DNA from: Saprospiraceae bacterium
Lineage (GTDB): Bacteria; Bacteroidota; Bacteroidia; Chitinophagales; Saprospiraceae
Length of the DNA: 64,000 nt
Assembly (NCBI GenBank): GCA_019638455.1
Contig: JAHBTU010000005.1
Coordinates: forward strand, 465,054 to 529,053
Direction: 5' to 3'
How positions within the stretch are numbered: the stretch's first letter is position 1; each line of letters begins with the position of its first letter. The translations under genes and the position numbers were made by a program. Under the pieces are notes generated by a model. It did no database searches, was not told the origin of the DNA, and saw only the letters and a program-made list of their open reading frames with translations. Positions 17,888 through 27,138 of the stretch are shown piece by piece.

Positions 17888-18787
17888 TCAGCCAAACAAA
17901 TCGTCCAATGTCAGCACCTTTTCCACTAAGCCGATACTGTGGCTGTTGTGTTTATGCCCGAAGGTGGTAAGGAAGGTGAGCATGAGATATTTTCGGGTAT
18001 GCGTGACGGCTTGAGACACCGACATTTTGTGCCGCAATGCTTGGGCATCCGCCGCAGTCAGCGTGTGTTCCGTATTATAGAACTTGATTTCAAAAAGATT
18101 GATAATCTGGTCGTTGCGGTCAAGGACAAGGTCAATTTGCGCACCCTCCTCCGTCGTGTCCCCCTGTGGAGGAAAGCCGACGATGAGGCATAAACCCCCG
18201 TGCCCAGTGCCTTTTTCACTTGCGGCAGGTGTTTGAAGCATACATTTTCATAAGCATACCCAGCCCATATCTTGGCGGTCTGTGTTTGGCTGATGTGTTG
18301 CCATACGTTGTCTCCCTCGTTTTTGTTTTTTCTATGAAGCGCGGGTAGAAGTATGAGTATTCATCTGTCAGACGGGAAAGCATATCTTTCTTTTTTTGCC
18401 AAAAGGATAGTGAGAGGTCACAAATCCCGATTGTTCCAGTTCCTCCAACACACGCGAAGTGTTGCCGCCCTCAGGGAGCTTTCCTTAGCGCACAATGTCG
18501 GAGCGACTCATGCCTTGACGTGATTGGGCCAGCGTTCTCACTATCGCAATGTGATTGTCGGCATTCGCAAAAAGCAAAGGATAGAGTCTCGGAAACTCGT
18601 CGCTGAGCAGTCCATTGGGCGCGAAGCAAATATCGTTGATGTTCTGAACGGCACTTTTCCCTGCTTCCACTTCTTTGAGATAATGGGGGACACCTCTCAT
18701 TGCCAAGTAAATCTGCACATTTTGCCAATGGTTGTTCAGAAGGATTTGATGCGCTTCAACACACCCGATAAGTAGCGCCTCGCTCAT
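17888..18787 (-). pseudogene. Fragmented ATPase (DEXX-box ATPase/DUF234 type), C-terminal half only
   Basis: Pieces of one protein read in several frames, right to left: VQIYLAMRGVPHYLKEVEAG..NINDICFAPNGLLSDEF..NHIAIVRTLAQSRQG (18485-18787), then GKLPEGGNTSRVLEELEQS, LTDEYSYFYPRFIEK, WQHISQTQTAKIWAGYAYEN, and finally GAQIDLVLDRNDQIINLFEIKFYN (17888-18241). This is the typical C-terminal half of Bacteroidota ATPases with a PD-(D/E)XK-like IDLVLD..EIKF end. The P-loop half is absent and I count at least three frame changes plus a stop, so the gene is dead. It ends 17 bp from nadA, tail to tail. Confidence 0.8.
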
Positions 18788-18958
18788 GCACCAAATATAT
18801 TATTGGCGAAATCGGGGGTAAATCTGCCACATTCCGCCAGCAATACCTTCAAAAAAACGCACGGGGGGCGGAGCAACCCGCCTCCCATGCGCGAACGAAG
18901 AGTCATTGTGTCAGTTGAAAAAATCTCGGAGGAGCAAGGTGTCAATGACTTGGGGCGG

Positions 18959-20623
18959 TCACTTTATCCGCTTGCCCTCTATTTCTTGGCCACCTTGAAA
19001 CAGTGCCATCTTGTCCACTTTCCCATGCTCGTCGGGATAAAACTCGATGTCGGCTTGCACCACTTTTAGGAAAAAACGAGTAGGTGAAGCGGCAAACACC
19101 TCGAAGCGGGGTTGTCCAGTCGCTTGGCAAAACAGCTGAGCGCCTTCCCGCGTTACCGCGATATTGAAGCCGGGCATCAACTGGTACTCACCGACGAACT
19201 TGTCGAGGTCTTGTTCCGACAACGTTATTTCGGGACGAGCGGCAGGCAGTGGCTTGTCTGTTCTTACCCAAAGGTTGTCAGCCGCCACGCGGTCGTTCAC
19301 AATCGCCCTCGACACTTTTTTTTCGCCGCCTTTTTCGCGCTCGAAAGTGATGCGGGCAAATGACTCCTCGAAGAAAAACTGGTCAGTGCCATAAGGCATG
19401 ATTTTATACTTCGTTCCACCGGAACGTTGGGAGTGCAACTGCCCATTTTCCACAGTGATGAGGCGTTGTTCCTTTTTTTCATTTTCATAGACACCCACAT
19501 ACTGCTCCAATGCATTGGTTTCTATGGCGATAGCGGTGGGTTGAAAGGGTTTTCCGACTGTTAGTGCCGCCAACTTCGCGGTCAAATCGTGCGGAGGCTC
19601 GCAATCGCAATTTGTCAGAATCGCCACGCAAACTTCCTCTTTGGGCAAATAGACCAAATCGCTCAGAAAGCCGTGAATGCCGCCACTATGCTCCACCGTT
19701 GGGCTGCCGAGCAGGTTGCCCATTTGCAACCCATAGCCATAGTGCGTGTTGGTGCCGTCGGGCAGCAGATATGATTGGGTCATTTTTCTAAGCGATTCGG
19801 ATTTCACCACTTTACCGCTGTGCAAGGCTCTGGTCCAAATATGCAAATCCTCTACTGTGGAAAGCAGCGAACCTGCGGCGTAGGGCTGCGTCATGCTCAG
19901 GTAGGGGGCATTTTGGTAGGTGCCTGCCACGTCGCTCTTCGAATAGCCCGCCGCTCGGTTTTTTATGACGGGTGCCACATCGCCGTAATAGGAGTTGTTC
20001 ATGCCGAGTGGCTTGAAAAAATGTTCGGTCACATACTCCGTGTAGGTTTGGCCCGATGCCTTTTCGATGATGTAACCGAGCAGGATGTAGCCGGAGTTGT
20101 TGTATTCCCACTTGGCATCCGGGTCAAAATCCATCGGCTGGTTTTTGAAATAATCAATCAACTCGCCGACCGTGAAATCCTTGCGGTGCACTTCGGGTGT
20201 CCATTCCTTCATGCCAGTGTAGCTTTTGATGCCCGATGTGTGGGTGAGCAAATGCTCCACAGTGATTTTTTTTCCGTGTGTGGGGTAGTCGGGGATGAAC
20301 TTCGTCAGGTCATCCTGCAACGACAATTTGCCTTGCTCGGCCAGCTGCATGATGGCCGCGCCAGTGAACTGCTTGGTCACAGAGCCGATGCGAAAGACAT
20401 GGTCGGTGCGCAGCGGCACACCGAGTTCGAGATTGGCCATGCCAAAAGCCTTGTGATAGATGATTTGACCTTTTTTCGACACCAACACCGCAGCGCCGGG
20501 GCCATCGGCTTTGAAGGTTTGGCCGAGCAGGTTGTCGAATGATTCAGTGAGATTTTGAGAAAAAACGTGAATGGAGAGGCTGAGGAATAAGCAAAAAGAC
20601 AGACAGGATTTTAGTTTGACCAT
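18959..20623 (-). CDS. Serine hydrolase of the beta-lactamase (class C)/esterase family
   Basis: Starting at the ATG at 20621-20623, the protein has 554 residues with a signal peptide (KSCLSFCLFLSLSIHVFSQ). The catalytic motifs are SVTK (Ser81, Lys84), YNN (Tyr174) and HSGG (around 320, in place of KTG), as in penicillin-binding-protein-like esterases and class C enzymes. A ~180-residue C-terminal extension contains a DUF3471-like region (ENEKKEQRLITVENGQ). Such proteins are secreted or periplasmic hydrolases; the substrate cannot be told from the sequence, and antibiotic resistance should not be assumed. It is encoded in the same direction as the small lipoprotein gene upstream. Confidence 0.85.
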   Translation of the reverse strand: MVKLKSCLSFCLFLSLSIHVFSQNLTESFDNLLGQTFKADGPGAAVLVSKKGQIIYHKAFGMANLELGVPLRTDHVFRIGSVTKQFTGAAIMQLAEQGKLSLQDDLTKFIPDYPTHGKKITVEHLLTHTSGIKSYTGMKEWTPEVHRKDFTVGELIDYFKNQPMDFDPDAKWEYNNSGYILLGYIIEKASGQTYTEYVTEHFFKPLGMNNSYYGDVAPVIKNRAAGYSKSDVAGTYQNAPYLSMTQPYAAGSLLSTVEDLHIWTRALHSGKVVKSESLRKMTQSYLLPDGTNTHYGYGLQMGNLLGSPTVEHSGGIHGFLSDLVYLPKEEVCVAILTNCDCEPPHDLTAKLAALTVGKPFQPTAIAIETNALEQYVGVYENEKKEQRLITVENGQLHSQRSGGTKYKIMPYGTDQFFFEESFARITFEREKGGEKKVSRAIVNDRVAADNLWVRTDKPLPAARPEITLSEQDLDKFVGEYQLMPGFNIAVTREGAQLFCQATGQPRFEVFAASPTRFFLKVVQADIEFYPDEHGKVDKMALFQGGQEIEGKRIK

Positions 20624-20714
20624 TATGTGGAAGTAGTTGCAATGATGAATGATTTGCGGAGAAGATAGGTCTTTTTGCGGGTTTGGCGAAAAGACATCAA
20701 TCCGGCGGCGCACG

Positions 20715-20900
20715 TTACATCATTCCGAAAAAAAGATGTGCGAAACGTTGCCCTTTCATCACGCGCCAGGGCAGGTGAATGGCGGGTCTTTCGGAGTGGG
20801 CAGTGTTGAGGGTGGGTTCGCCCGGTTTGGGCAACGATGGTCTCCGGCACCCAAGAAGCAGAAGACCCAAAAGCGAAAGCAGGATGAGTTTTGTTTTCAT
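20715..20900 (-). CDS. Small putative lipoprotein (61 residues)
   Basis: The ATG at 20898-20900 begins MKTKLILLSLLGLLLLGCRR, a clear lipoprotein signal with lipobox LLGC and Cys at position 18. The remaining ~43 residues are proline-rich and basic with no recognisable domain. It sits 30 bp from the stop of the glucosaminidase gene upstream and about 90 bp before the serine hydrolase start, all in the same direction. It is a hypothetical protein. The signal sequence is the only strong support for it being real. Confidence 0.55.
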   Translation of the reverse strand: MKTKLILLSLLGLLLLGCRRPSLPKPGEPTLNTAHSERPAIHLPWRVMKGQRFAHLFFGMM

Positions 20901-20930
20901 AACGAGCAATTTCAATTGTTTTTAGCCTAA

Positions 20931-21860
20931 TTAACGGTCGTATTGGTGCAGGTCGTATCGCTCTATGATGCCGATGATTTTTTCGGCATAGCCTCTGTCG
21001 GTTGCGTAACCGATTGACTTCAAGCCATAAGCCCATTTCCGGTAATCTTTACCATGTCTTTTCAGACTGGCATAACGACCGGATGCCAGCAATTCGCTGT
21101 GTGCTCGCCAACTTTCCCATGGCGATTTGAATTTTCTGAAAAAATCCTTGTGCGAATCGTCGGTAAAGTTGGTGCAGTGCCCCTTCCTGCAATTGCGGGA
21201 GAAGCACTTGATTCCAAAGTGGTTGTTGTTGTTCACGGCTAGTTTGCTGGTGCCTGCGCGGCTTTCAATCAACCCCTGCGCGAGGCTGATGGAAGCAGGG
21301 ATGCCAAACTTCTGCATCTCACCAATCGCTATTTTGTGATACCGCTGGATGTAGTCGTTGGCTTGCTTGACGAATAGCTCTGAGTGGCCGACCGGTGCGG
21401 CACTGCTTTTGGGCTTGGTGGCCGGCTCGGCAGGAGCTGCCGATTTGGCGGGTTTGGGCTTGATGGCTGGTGCTTCGAGCGGCATTTTTTCCTCCTCGAG
21501 CGCGGTGATGACGGGTTCGTCCATATATGTTTCAGGGGTTGAGGCCGATTGGCCCAAGTCGGTGAGCAGAAGCAGGTAAGCGCCGACAGCGAGCACACCG
21601 ATTTTGATAAGGGTGTTGCGCTCGAAAACGCCCATAGTGTAGCGGTGTGCCTGAAACTTGAAGGCCACCCCAAAGCGCCTAAGTCGGTGCAGGACGAGTC
21701 GCCATTTGTTGACCCGTTGTCGTTTGTGGGTAGGTTCATCCACTATGCGCCCCGGAAGGTTTGTGCCTTGTCTGCGGCGCTGAGCAGTGGTGTTGGCCCG
21801 GCTTTTATGCTGCGGTTTATATGCTTCCGGTTCGGTGTAGTAACCTTTAGCGATACTCAT
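20931..21860 (-). CDS. Glucosaminidase (GH73-like) with a single membrane anchor
   Basis: Starting at the ATG at 21858-21860 (MSIAKGYYTEPEAY), the protein has 309 residues. A basic N-terminal ~85 residues precede one transmembrane segment (TLIKIGVLAVGAYLLLL). A Pro/Ala-rich linker and then the catalytic domain follow: FGIPASISLAQGLIESRAG with the catalytic Glu, NNNHFGIKCF, WRAHSELLASGRYASL and KSIGYATDRGYAEKIIGII. These are standard for endo-beta-N-acetylglucosaminidases that cut peptidoglycan. The basic N-terminus probably stays in the cytoplasm and the enzyme faces the periplasm. A promoter-like sequence lies about 60 bp upstream. Confidence 0.85.
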   Translation of the reverse strand: MSIAKGYYTEPEAYKPQHKSRANTTAQRRRQGTNLPGRIVDEPTHKRQRVNKWRLVLHRLRRFGVAFKFQAHRYTMGVFERNTLIKIGVLAVGAYLLLLTDLGQSASTPETYMDEPVITALEEEKMPLEAPAIKPKPAKSAAPAEPATKPKSSAAPVGHSELFVKQANDYIQRYHKIAIGEMQKFGIPASISLAQGLIESRAGTSKLAVNNNNHFGIKCFSRNCRKGHCTNFTDDSHKDFFRKFKSPWESWRAHSELLASGRYASLKRHGKDYRKWAYGLKSIGYATDRGYAEKIIGIIERYDLHQYDR

Positions 21861-21918
21861 GGCGGAAAGAGGAATAAGTGAAAAAAATGTTTGTTTGCAT
21901 ACCATCTGATTGGGCGGA

Positions 21919-21952
21919 CAAATGTAAAACAAGAATTTCAGTTTTAAAACAA
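21919..21952 (-). promoter_or_regulatory. Candidate Bacteroidota promoter for the glucosaminidase gene
   Basis: On the minus strand TTG (21950-21952) is followed after 23 bp by TACATTTG (21919-21926), matching TTG-N17-23-TAnnTTTG. Transcription would begin about 50 bp before the ATG at 21860. The divergent spacer 21861-22222 is strongly AT-rich and contains no gene; I see no equally good promoter for the sigma factor gene on the other side. Confidence 0.45.
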
Positions 21953-22222
21953 GAAGTTTCTAAAAAGTTTTAAATTTGTCGTCTTGAATCGTTTTTTGAA
22001 ATAAAATAAACAATTTTAAAAACGGTTTTTAAAACAATTTTTGTGTCAATCAATGGCACGCCGAATCAGAAAGTTGAGGTGTTCGTGCGGCGCAGGCATC
22101 CTCGAAGAGCGTTTTCTCGCCAATAGGCAGCGTTTGGCCGCGAACACTCGTTTTTACTCCACACGGGTGTCCGGTTTTGCCGAACAAACAAAACACAATA
22201 ACTTTCCAACGGAAATCAACTC

Positions 22223-22795
22223 ATGGATTTCGCCCTTAATTTGGAACGTGCCGAACATAACCTCGTCGCTGCGCTTGCCCGTCAGGAACGCTGGGCACAA
22301 CAAAAATTGTACGAAGAGCACTATGGCAAAATGATGGGTATCTGCTTGCGCTATGCAGGGTCGCGCGATGAGGCGCTTGACCTGCTGCACGAGGGTTTCA
22401 TCAAGGTTTTTCAGAACATCGGACGATACCGCCCCGGCACCTCTCTACCCGCGTGGATTCGCACCATCATCGTGAACACTTGCATTGACTACTATCGCAA
22501 GACGATTCGCCGCCGCACCGATGACCTCAACGACGCGCACTACCTCTCCGATGGTGCGCCCGATGTGCTGAGCAATCTCACGGAACAGGAAATCCTCGCC
22601 GCCGTGCAAGAGCTTTCACCTGCTTACAGGGCGGTTTTCAACCTCTATGTGGTGGAGGGCTACTCGCACAAGGAAATTGGCGATGCGTTGCAAATCACTG
22701 AAAGCACCTCGCGCAGCAACCTCGTGAAAGCAAGATTGAAACTTCAAGAGTATTTCGCCGCCCGACGCATGGAATTTGAGAAAGGGGAGGAATGA
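22223..22795 (+). CDS. ECF-type RNA polymerase sigma factor
   Basis: The protein has 190 residues. Region 2 is YEEHYGKMMGICLRYAGSRD followed by EALDLLHEGFIKVFQNI and RYRPGTSLPAWIRTIIVNTC. Region 4 is LSPAYRAVFNLYVVEGYSH then KEIGDALQITESTSRSNLV with a helix-turn-helix. This is the sigma-70/ECF layout common in Bacteroidota. The gene 48 bp downstream encodes a membrane protein with the N-terminal look of a sigma partner, so the pair probably forms a signalling unit. The likely targets (outer-membrane or stress functions) cannot be read from the sequence. Confidence 0.9.
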   Translation: MDFALNLERAEHNLVAALARQERWAQQKLYEEHYGKMMGICLRYAGSRDEALDLLHEGFIKVFQNIGRYRPGTSLPAWIRTIIVNTCIDYYRKTIRRRTDDLNDAHYLSDGAPDVLSNLTEQEILAAVQELSPAYRAVFNLYVVEGYSHKEIGDALQITESTSRSNLVKARLKLQEYFAARRMEFEKGEE

Positions 22796-22843
22796 AACGG
22801 GGCGAAATGGATTCTAATTTTTTGAAATTAAGGCATTTGTGCC

Positions 22844-24190
22844 ATGAACGATAATTTTTTTGATAAGCAAATAAAGACCACGCTCGACAATTTGGAGGCT
22901 CCCTACGATGCCTCCACTTGGGCGATGCTGGAGCAACGACTGAACGCGCCGTTCTTGGAAGAACAGCCCGCAGCGGTGGATGCTGTGGACAAAGCAGTGT
23001 TCAGAACGCTGGAACGGTTGGAAGCACCCTATCAGCCTGCGCACTGGAATATGCTCGCCAACCGAATGCAGCAAACTTCGCTGGCCCGCAGGCGTGTGTG
23101 GGTGGCCAAGTTGCTTGAGGCGGCTATTTTCCTGTTGTTGTTGGCCAATTTAGAGGGCTTTTTGGGCAGCGGAACATCGCGGCCACAGCGCCAGCCAGAG
23201 AAAAAGGTTGCCCCACCCTCCGACCGCCCACAAGCAGACAGGAATGTGCCGCTTGACAAACATAAAGCTGCGATGCACACGGTTGATGCGTTGAGCAACG
23301 CGCACGCAGCCTCGCATCTGTTGGATGTGGCGGCGGTGCAGCAATTCGATGAGACGATTGCCAGTGCGCTTGGCTCGCCGTCGGAAGAACAGCGCCATCA
23401 AAATTTGTTGGAATCGCTGCCTACTCATTGGGCATCCATGAGGGATGTGATGAGTCTTCCTGTGTTGCCGACCCACTCTGTGCGGCACTCGCAGTCCAGC
23501 CCTATCGCGTTTGCAAAAGTCAAGGTGAAGGCCCCCAAACAGCATCGTTTTTACGCCGCCACTTTCGCCCATGTTGAAAACAACAAGGTGAGGAGTGGCG
23601 ACTACTCCAACACTTCAACGGGTCACGGTGGCGGCATGGCTATCGGCTACCGCATCGGGCAGTGGGGGGTGGAGGCGGGCCTCTCGTACAACCGCCGACA
23701 GTTTGAGCCTAAGAAGCAAATTGAGATTTACGCTGGCAGCACGGTGCAGGGTTTTCATGGCTCTTTTGCCACCAATGTGGAGGCTGATGTGGTTGCTGTG
23801 CCGGTAAAAGTGACACGCCGCGTGGCAAAGTTGGGTCAGGCAACTGCCCATGCCGTGGGGGGTATCACCACGAATTTTGCCGTGACCAAAAACTTCGATT
23901 ACGGCTCCGTTTTTTACCCTGCGCCCTCGTCGTCGTCCGACCCCAATCCGCCTACCCAAGCGCCTAAATTGCGCAAGGATGGCAAGGGTGTCTTCGAGGG
24001 AGGGGGCTTGCGTGAAAATGTCTATGCCTCAGCCGACGTGGGTTTGCGCGTGGAGCATCCCATCGGCCAACGTTTTGCGGCGTTTGTGGAGCCAGCCTAT
24101 CGAATGGCGCTCGGCAGCAAGGGCATCGGTCCCAACCCTGCTCGGCTTAACACGTTTGCGGTGCAAGCGGGCGTGTTGGCGACACTTTGA
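22844..24190 (+). CDS. Sigma-factor partner: single-pass membrane protein with outer-membrane-barrel-like C-domain
   Basis: The protein has 448 residues. The N-terminus carries two copies of a short motif, LDNLEAPYDASTWAMLEQRL and LERLEAPYQPAHWNMLANRM, known from proteins encoded next to ECF sigma factors in this phylum. One transmembrane helix follows (LLEAAIFLLLLANLEGFL). A variable linker leads to a C-terminal ~220 residues with alternating beta-strand texture (GGGMAIGYRIGQWGVEAGLS, FAAFVEPAYRMALG) like PorT-type outer-membrane barrels. It is in line with the sigma gene and probably senses or transmits an envelope signal. It is not a recognised anti-sigma domain, so the role is inferred from position. 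Confidence 0.7.
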   Translation: MNDNFFDKQIKTTLDNLEAPYDASTWAMLEQRLNAPFLEEQPAAVDAVDKAVFRTLERLEAPYQPAHWNMLANRMQQTSLARRRVWVAKLLEAAIFLLLLANLEGFLGSGTSRPQRQPEKKVAPPSDRPQADRNVPLDKHKAAMHTVDALSNAHAASHLLDVAAVQQFDETIASALGSPSEEQRHQNLLESLPTHWASMRDVMSLPVLPTHSVRHSQSSPIAFAKVKVKAPKQHRFYAATFAHVENNKVRSGDYSNTSTGHGGGMAIGYRIGQWGVEAGLSYNRRQFEPKKQIEIYAGSTVQGFHGSFATNVEADVVAVPVKVTRRVAKLGQATAHAVGGITTNFAVTKNFDYGSVFYPAPSSSSDPNPPTQAPKLRKDGKGVFEGGGLRENVYASADVGLRVEHPIGQRFAAFVEPAYRMALGSKGIGPNPARLNTFAVQAGVLATL

Positions 24191-24211
24191 AAAAGACTGA
24201 GGTAGCTGATG

Positions 24212-24541
24212 CGAAAAATGGGTAGAAGAGGCCGTCTCACAAGTTTAAATTTCGACAGGATTATACCCGGATTAAAGAGGATTTGAACCTGCCCTTTGGC
24301 TAGGCAGGGATTTCCTTGATTGATTTGCATGATTTCCAAAGGATTGCGAGCGCCGTTCGTTCAAAACCACCTTGTCAGGCCCTGTGCTCAGGGGCTTGCC
24401 CGGCCAAGTGAAGCGGACGGGGCTGATTTGCGTTGACTATAACAAGATTTACAGGTTTTTTTACCCGAAAAAGGGCGCGAATCTTGTCAATCCTGTCAAA
24501 CAAACATCACTTGTGAGACGGCCTCTTCAACCCATTTTTCG
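24212..24541. repeat. Nested repeat: 33-bp inverted repeats enclosing family C, which encloses family A
   Basis: The outer arms 24212-24244 and 24509-24541 are inverted copies with one mismatch (core GAAGAGGCCGTCTCACAAGT and its complement). Inside are family C sequence (GACAGGAT..ACAAGATTTACAGG and AATCCTGTCAAA) and, inserted in that, family A copy A3. The region 24191-24597 between the sigma partner and the TonB receptor (converging genes) contains only this. The outer stem may also serve as a terminator for both genes. Confidence 0.8.
24264..24439 (+). repeat. Repeat family A, copy A3 (176 bp, TA-flanked)
   Basis: It runs from TACCCGGATTAAAG to TTTGCGTTGACTA with TA on each side (24262-24263 and 24440-24441). 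It interrupts family C sequence at the point where copy C3 (58607 onward) reads GACAGGATTTACAAGATTT. Confidence 0.8.
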
Positions 24542-24597
24542 TGTAATTTGTAAAAACTTGGACAGGGCAGCCCTTGCCTAGGTCTTTGCTTTAAACC

Positions 24598-27138
24598 TTA
24601 GAAATCCATCCTCATTCGCAGGTTGATGCGCCGTCCCGTCAGGTAGTTGGGGATGGCGTATTGCACGTTCGTAATGGCTTTTATCCAAGTGTTGGAGGCC
24701 TCGTTTGCCACTTTCATCAGGTTGAAGACTTCGAGGCTTGCCCATGTGTTGCGAGTGAAGCGCAGAAAGTGCTGGGGGCGGCGTTCGAGCCATTCCTTTT
24801 TCCAGAGTTGAAACCCGAACCCGATGTCCACGCGATGATAGGGGGTGAAGCGATATGGGTTCCGATATTCGATGTTGTTGTCGGGTATGCCAAATGGCAG
24901 GCTCGTGCCCACCGTGAAATTGAGTTGCATCGTGATGTTTTTGTTTTTCCGAAGATAGTCTTGGAAATAGGTAGAGAGCGTGAAAAAGCGGTCGGTCGGG
25001 CGCGGCACGTCCTTCACGTCGCGTCCTTCGCGGTCGCCCAGTTTGCGGATTTTATGCTGCACGCCAGTGATAGCTTCGCGGGTGCGCAGTAGCGAGATGT
25101 TTATCCAGCTCTCTGCCCCCTCCACGAATTCGCCGTTCAGCCTGATGTCAATGCCTGTGGCATAGCCGGTCGAGTTGTTTTCTCCGGCATATCGGATGCG
25201 CACGTTGTCGAGGTCGTAAGAGACCAAATCCCAAAGCGACTTGTAGTAAGCCTCCGTGATGAGGCGCATTTTCACGGGGCGGTATTTGCCCCAAAGGAAG
25301 TCGTAGGTGAAACCGGCGACCAGATGAGCCGATTTTTGAGCGGCCAAGTTGGTGTTCACGGTGCCGTCGGGTCTGCGCATTTCGCGGTAAAAGGCAGGTT
25401 GGTAGTACAGCCCACTGGCCACCCGATAGGAGATGTCGCGCTTGGTGTTCAGGGGTTTATACAGAAATTGCGCACGAGGGGTGATGAACCAATCGCGATT
25501 CAACGTCCAATACTGCCCCCGAAGGCCTCCGCTGAGTTGCAATTCGCGCTTGCCGTCTTTTCGCCACGTCCAAGTATCCTGAAAAAAGATGCTGAATCGG
25601 TCGCTTTGCAAGTTGTTGCGGGTTTTCAGCACGTTGCGAACGAATAAAAAATTGGTGTCGTAGGGCAGGGAGTAAAGCGCCGAGTCGAGGCGCTCCCACT
25701 CGTTGATTTTGTCGTTGATGCGTTCGTTTTGCCATTTGGCCGACCATTGCAAAAAGTGGCTTCGTGTCAATCCTTCGTCCGTCACATCGCGCTGAAATTC
25801 GATACCCCCCCGATATTCGGCGTTGAGCACATCGGCGGTGAGGTAGTTGCGAATCCAAGTCTGTTGGGTACCAGTGCCGAGTATGTTGATGATTTCGCCG
25901 AAGTTGTCGGAGCCGAGGTTTGATTCCAATTCGCCCAAAATATAGTTGCCGATGATGTCGAATCGTTCATTTTCCTGACTTCGCCAAGTGGAGGCCATGA
26001 ACTTGTGGTAGAGAGGGTTGCGCTCGCGGTCGGGCAGGTATGTGAGTGAGATGCCCCCCATGGCTTGCGTGAAATCATCCACTTCCTGTCCCTCGAAGGC
26101 TGTGCGGATTTGCAGGGCGTAGTCAATGAGGCCAAATGCCCGCACGAGACTTTCCGGCACATAGTTGTAACGCGCTCGGTTGTAATTGCCGATGACTCCC
26201 AATTGCCAATCGCGGCTCAGGTCGTAAGTGAGGTAAGCCTGCACATCGGTGAAGTTGGGCACATATTCTCCCACCACATCGAGGCTACCGAGCAGGAGAC
26301 GGGTCGTCTTGTATCGTGTGCCCACGAGGTAGCGAAACGCGCGATACGAGTCTTTTTTTGATTTGACGCTGCCCTCGATGTGCGCGGACGCACCCAACAA
26401 ACTACCGCTCGCACTGGCTCGCAGACTATCGGGGCGCTTGTATTTCACATCCAGCACGGACGATAGTTTGTCGCCGTATTTTGTTTGAAACCCCCCACTG
26501 GAGAAAGATAAGTCGCGCACGAGGTCAATGTTGGGGAAGGTCAAGCCTTCTTGCTGACCGGCGCGAATCAATTGTGGGCGATATATCTCAAAGTCGTTGA
26601 CATAGACGAGGTTTTCGTCGTAGTTGCCACCACGCACTTGATATTGGGAGCTCAGTTCGCCGCCTGTACCCATGTTGGTGCCCAGTGCGATATGGGGCAG
26701 CACGCTCTCCAAGTTGCCCGTCGTGCTGGGCAGCAACTTGAGCGCCTCCATGTTTCTTTCTCGCACCATGCCGCCGTCGTCGAGCCTTCGTTCGCTGATG
26801 ACCACTTCCAGGTTCGACTCGGTAGGTGCCAACCGCACATCCAGCGCAAAACGCGCACCTGCCGGAAGGGGTAGTATGTCGGCGCTGCTTTCCTTGTATG
26901 CCACTCGACGAAAACCCAGCGTGACGCGCTCGTTGGCAGGCACTTGAATGGCGAAGTTGCCGCGCTCGTCGGAGGTGACTGCCGTTCTGCCACCTTTCAC
27001 AAAAACGGTGACGAGTTCCACGGGCTGAGCGGTGGCGGCATCGGTGAGGCGACCGAAGACGGTGGCTGTTTGTTGCGCCCAAATCAAACACGGTGCAACG
27101 AGAAGTAAGATTAAGAGGAGTGTCTTTTGTTGGGACAT
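24598..27138 (-). CDS. TonB-dependent outer-membrane receptor with carboxypeptidase-like N-domain
   Basis: The protein has 846 residues. A signal peptide (LLLILLLVAPCLIWAQ) is followed by a CarboxypepD_reg-like domain (ATVFGRLTDAATAQPVELVT..TSDERGNFAIQVP). A plug domain comes next (LPSTTGNLESVLPHIALG, SSQYQVRGGNYDENLVYVND, FSSGGFQTKYGDKLSSVLDV), then a 22-strand-type barrel ending in an aromatic C-terminus (INLRMRMDF). It imports a ligand across the outer membrane using TonB energy; the ligand is unknown. No SusD-like partner is adjacent, which argues against a glycan-uptake locus. Family B repeat DNA lies upstream. Confidence 0.9.
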   Translation of the reverse strand: MSQQKTLLLILLLVAPCLIWAQQTATVFGRLTDAATAQPVELVTVFVKGGRTAVTSDERGNFAIQVPANERVTLGFRRVAYKESSADILPLPAGARFALDVRLAPTESNLEVVISERRLDDGGMVRERNMEALKLLPSTTGNLESVLPHIALGTNMGTGGELSSQYQVRGGNYDENLVYVNDFEIYRPQLIRAGQQEGLTFPNIDLVRDLSFSSGGFQTKYGDKLSSVLDVKYKRPDSLRASASGSLLGASAHIEGSVKSKKDSYRAFRYLVGTRYKTTRLLLGSLDVVGEYVPNFTDVQAYLTYDLSRDWQLGVIGNYNRARYNYVPESLVRAFGLIDYALQIRTAFEGQEVDDFTQAMGGISLTYLPDRERNPLYHKFMASTWRSQENERFDIIGNYILGELESNLGSDNFGEIINILGTGTQQTWIRNYLTADVLNAEYRGGIEFQRDVTDEGLTRSHFLQWSAKWQNERINDKINEWERLDSALYSLPYDTNFLFVRNVLKTRNNLQSDRFSIFFQDTWTWRKDGKRELQLSGGLRGQYWTLNRDWFITPRAQFLYKPLNTKRDISYRVASGLYYQPAFYREMRRPDGTVNTNLAAQKSAHLVAGFTYDFLWGKYRPVKMRLITEAYYKSLWDLVSYDLDNVRIRYAGENNSTGYATGIDIRLNGEFVEGAESWINISLLRTREAITGVQHKIRKLGDREGRDVKDVPRPTDRFFTLSTYFQDYLRKNKNITMQLNFTVGTSLPFGIPDNNIEYRNPYRFTPYHRVDIGFGFQLWKKEWLERRPQHFLRFTRNTWASLEVFNLMKVANEASNTWIKAITNVQYAIPNYLTGRRINLRMRMDF

